From positions 1 through 8,651 of the forward strand of contig JAUYDB010000035.1 in NCBI GenBank assembly GCA_030691985.1: 8,651 nt of DNA. Direction: 5' to 3'. Of the stretch, positions 7,567 to 8,651 are shown one piece after another; position 1 is the first letter of the stretch, and every line of letters starts with the position of its first letter. Source of the DNA: Candidatus Omnitrophota bacterium. Lineage in GTDB: Bacteria; Omnitrophota; Gorgyraeia; 2-01-FULL-45-10. The translations under genes and the position numbers were made by a program. The notes beneath the pieces were generated by a model. The model was given only the letters and a program-made list of their open reading frames with translations. It had not been told where the DNA came from and ran no database searches.

Positions 7567-7848
7567 ATGAATACGATAGATAAAAAGGAATGGGAGAAGT
7601 CTGAAATACTGACCAAGGCTATTTTGGAGGCTGAGAATATCTTCCTGCATGAAAAGGAGGGGAGGCTATATGATTTTTTAGTAGATATAATCGAAAAGCC
7701 GTTAATTGAGAATTTATTGGTTAAGACGGAAGGGAACCAGCTTAAAGCGGCAAAGATATTAGGAATAAACCGTAATACCCTTCACGCCAAGATAAAGAAG
7801 CTGGGAATCGATGTGGGATATTTTAAAAACGAAAGGAGAATAAGATGA
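7567..7848 (+). CDS. Small stand-alone Fis-type DNA-binding protein
   Basis: A 93-residue protein, close to the 98 of E. coli Fis. The C-terminal part (about 43-81) is a Fis/NtrC-type helix-turn-helix: E-K-P-L-I-E-N-L-L, then T54-E-G-N-Q-L-K-A-A-K-I-L-G66-I-N-R-N-T-L-H-A-K-I-K-K-L-G80. This is the motif that ends NtrC-family sigma-54 activators, but no AAA+ or receiver domain is attached; the N-terminal 40 residues are charged and helical-looking. It probably binds DNA as a dimer, as a nucleoid-type or local regulator. It begins 12 bases after the GAF-ANTAR stop and its last four bases overlap the next gene. No Shine-Dalgarno sequence precedes ATG 7567 (the upstream bases are AT-only apart from one G), so translation may depend on coupling to the upstream gene. 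A later TTG at 7624 would remove helix but leave the HTH; I prefer the ATG. Confidence 0.82.
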   Translation: MNTIDKKEWEKSEILTKAILEAENIFLHEKEGRLYDFLVDIIEKPLIENLLVKTEGNQLKAAKILGINRNTLHAKIKKLGIDVGYFKNERRIR

Positions 7849-8651
7849 ATTTGCAGAGGCCGAACGGAAATGATGCGACAAGGACCGTAAATCGCTCAAG
7901 GAGCGTTGTGCCGGGTTCGGGGATATGTTCACGATGCGTCGATGGATGCCGGGGGAACTGCGAGGTATTCAAGGCGTCGTTCAGAGGCCGTGAGGTTATT
8001 TATCCGGGCCCATTCGGAGAAGTTACCGCAGGCGGAGACAAGGATTATCCGGTTGACTATTCTCATCTGAATATACAGGGTTATGCTTTAGGCGCGAAAG
8101 GGCTGGCCAACGGGGTTGAAGGGAATCCCGATACGACGAAATTTCCGGACGTCGACACCCAGGCCGAATATGGGTGGGATAGCAAGGTTAAGATGAAGGC
8201 GCCGATATTTACCGGAGCGCTTGGTTCGACGGAAATAGCGAGGAAAAATTGGGAGCATTTTGCGGTCGGAGCCGCCATCTCGGGCATTACGCTCGTCTGC
8301 GGCGAAAATGTCTGCGGCATAGACCCGGAACTTAAACTCGATTCCAACGGGAAGATAGAGAGCTCTCCCGACATGGATCGCCGCATAGAGATTTACAAAA
8401 AATTCCACGAAGGCTATGGCGAGATACTTGTCCAGATGAATGTCGAGGATACGCGTTTAGGGGTCGCCGAATACATCAGGAAAAAACACAACCTCGAGAG
8501 TATAGAGCTTAAATGGGGCCAGGGCGACCAGTGTTTAGGCGGTGTGATAAAAGTGAACACGATTGTCAGGGCGCTTGAACTTAGAACACGCGGCTACATT
8601 GTAACGCCTGACCCGTCCGTTCATGCATTCACGGAAGCGTTCAAGGACGGC
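7845..8651 (+). CDS. FMN-binding glutamate synthase family protein, N-terminal part (partial, cut by right edge)
   Basis: The first 269 residues of a protein related to the FMN/synthase domain of GltB; the frame is open to the window end. An N-terminal cysteine motif C28-x2-C31-x3-C35-x3-C39 suggests a metal or Fe-S site not found at this place in GltB. P120-I-F-T-G-A-L-G-S corresponds to the V-T-G-A-M-S-F-G-S of GltB, and I220-E-L-K-W-G-Q-G-D-Q-C-L-G-G to its 2-oxoglutarate loop. No glutaminase domain precedes it, so ammonia would have to come from a separate subunit or be used free. Split relatives include archaeal-type GltB domain 2, GlxD and MgsC of N-methylglutamate synthase, usually encoded beside separate glutaminase-like and GXGXG proteins; these may lie downstream. 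The start is supported by AAAGGAG (7832-7838) 6 bases before ATG, which overlaps the preceding stop as ATGA. The family is fairly sure; the reaction is not. Confidence 0.82.
   Translation, partial: MNLQRPNGNDATRTVNRSRSVVPGSGICSRCVDGCRGNCEVFKASFRGREVIYPGPFGEVTAGGDKDYPVDYSHLNIQGYALGAKGLANGVEGNPDTTKFPDVDTQAEYGWDSKVKMKAPIFTGALGSTEIARKNWEHFAVGAAISGITLVCGENVCGIDPELKLDSNGKIESSPDMDRRIEIYKKFHEGYGEILVQMNVEDTRLGVAEYIRKKHNLESIELKWGQGDQCLGGVIKVNTIVRALELRTRGYIVTPDPSVHAFTEAFKDG

Overview
The window holds a nitrogen-assimilation locus of a bacterium, probably an uncultured anaerobe. Ile codons are very often ATA, Arg codons are often AGA/AGG, and base composition is balanced. Intergenic 'GGGTCAGACCC' and 'GGGGACACCC' type inverted repeats are present. 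In my experience this mix fits Candidatus Omnitrophota or a related lineage, but that is inference; no marker gene in the window settles it.

Layout, all on the + strand. (1) 2-415: the last 137 residues of a type I glutamine synthetase (glnA), entering from the left. (2) 486-5018: gltB, the complete 1510-residue large subunit of glutamate synthase. (3) 5011-6453: gltD, its complete 480-residue FAD/Fe-S small subunit, overlapping gltB by 8 bases. Together these form a complete GS-GOGAT ammonia-assimilation module. (4) 6454-6849: a 396-base non-coding region with three separable parts. They are a cluster of REP-like inverted/direct repeats just after gltD, a leader with two small hairpins and an intrinsic terminator, and a second, different inverted repeat. 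(5) 6850-7554: a GAF-ANTAR RNA-binding antitermination regulator. (6) 7567-7848: a 93-residue stand-alone Fis-type DNA-binding protein. (7) 7845 to the right edge: the first 269 residues of an FMN-binding glutamate-synthase-family protein that has no glutaminase domain in the part seen.

Genes 5-7 are tightly packed (12-base gap, then a 4-base ATGA overlap) and look like one operon. The RNA just upstream can fold in two exclusive ways. In one, a small hairpin (6663-6676) captures bases that otherwise form the 5' arm of a terminator (6670-6713 plus a T run). This is the architecture expected of an ANTAR target, and it lies directly before an ANTAR gene. The best candidate for an undescribed system is therefore a self-controlled GAF-ANTAR/Fis/GOGAT-like operon placed beside the classical glnA-gltBD operon. 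The GOGAT-like protein has an altered 2-oxoglutarate-site motif and an extra N-terminal cysteine cluster, so its substrate may not be the usual one. All protein assignments come from motifs read by eye; no database search or folding program was run.
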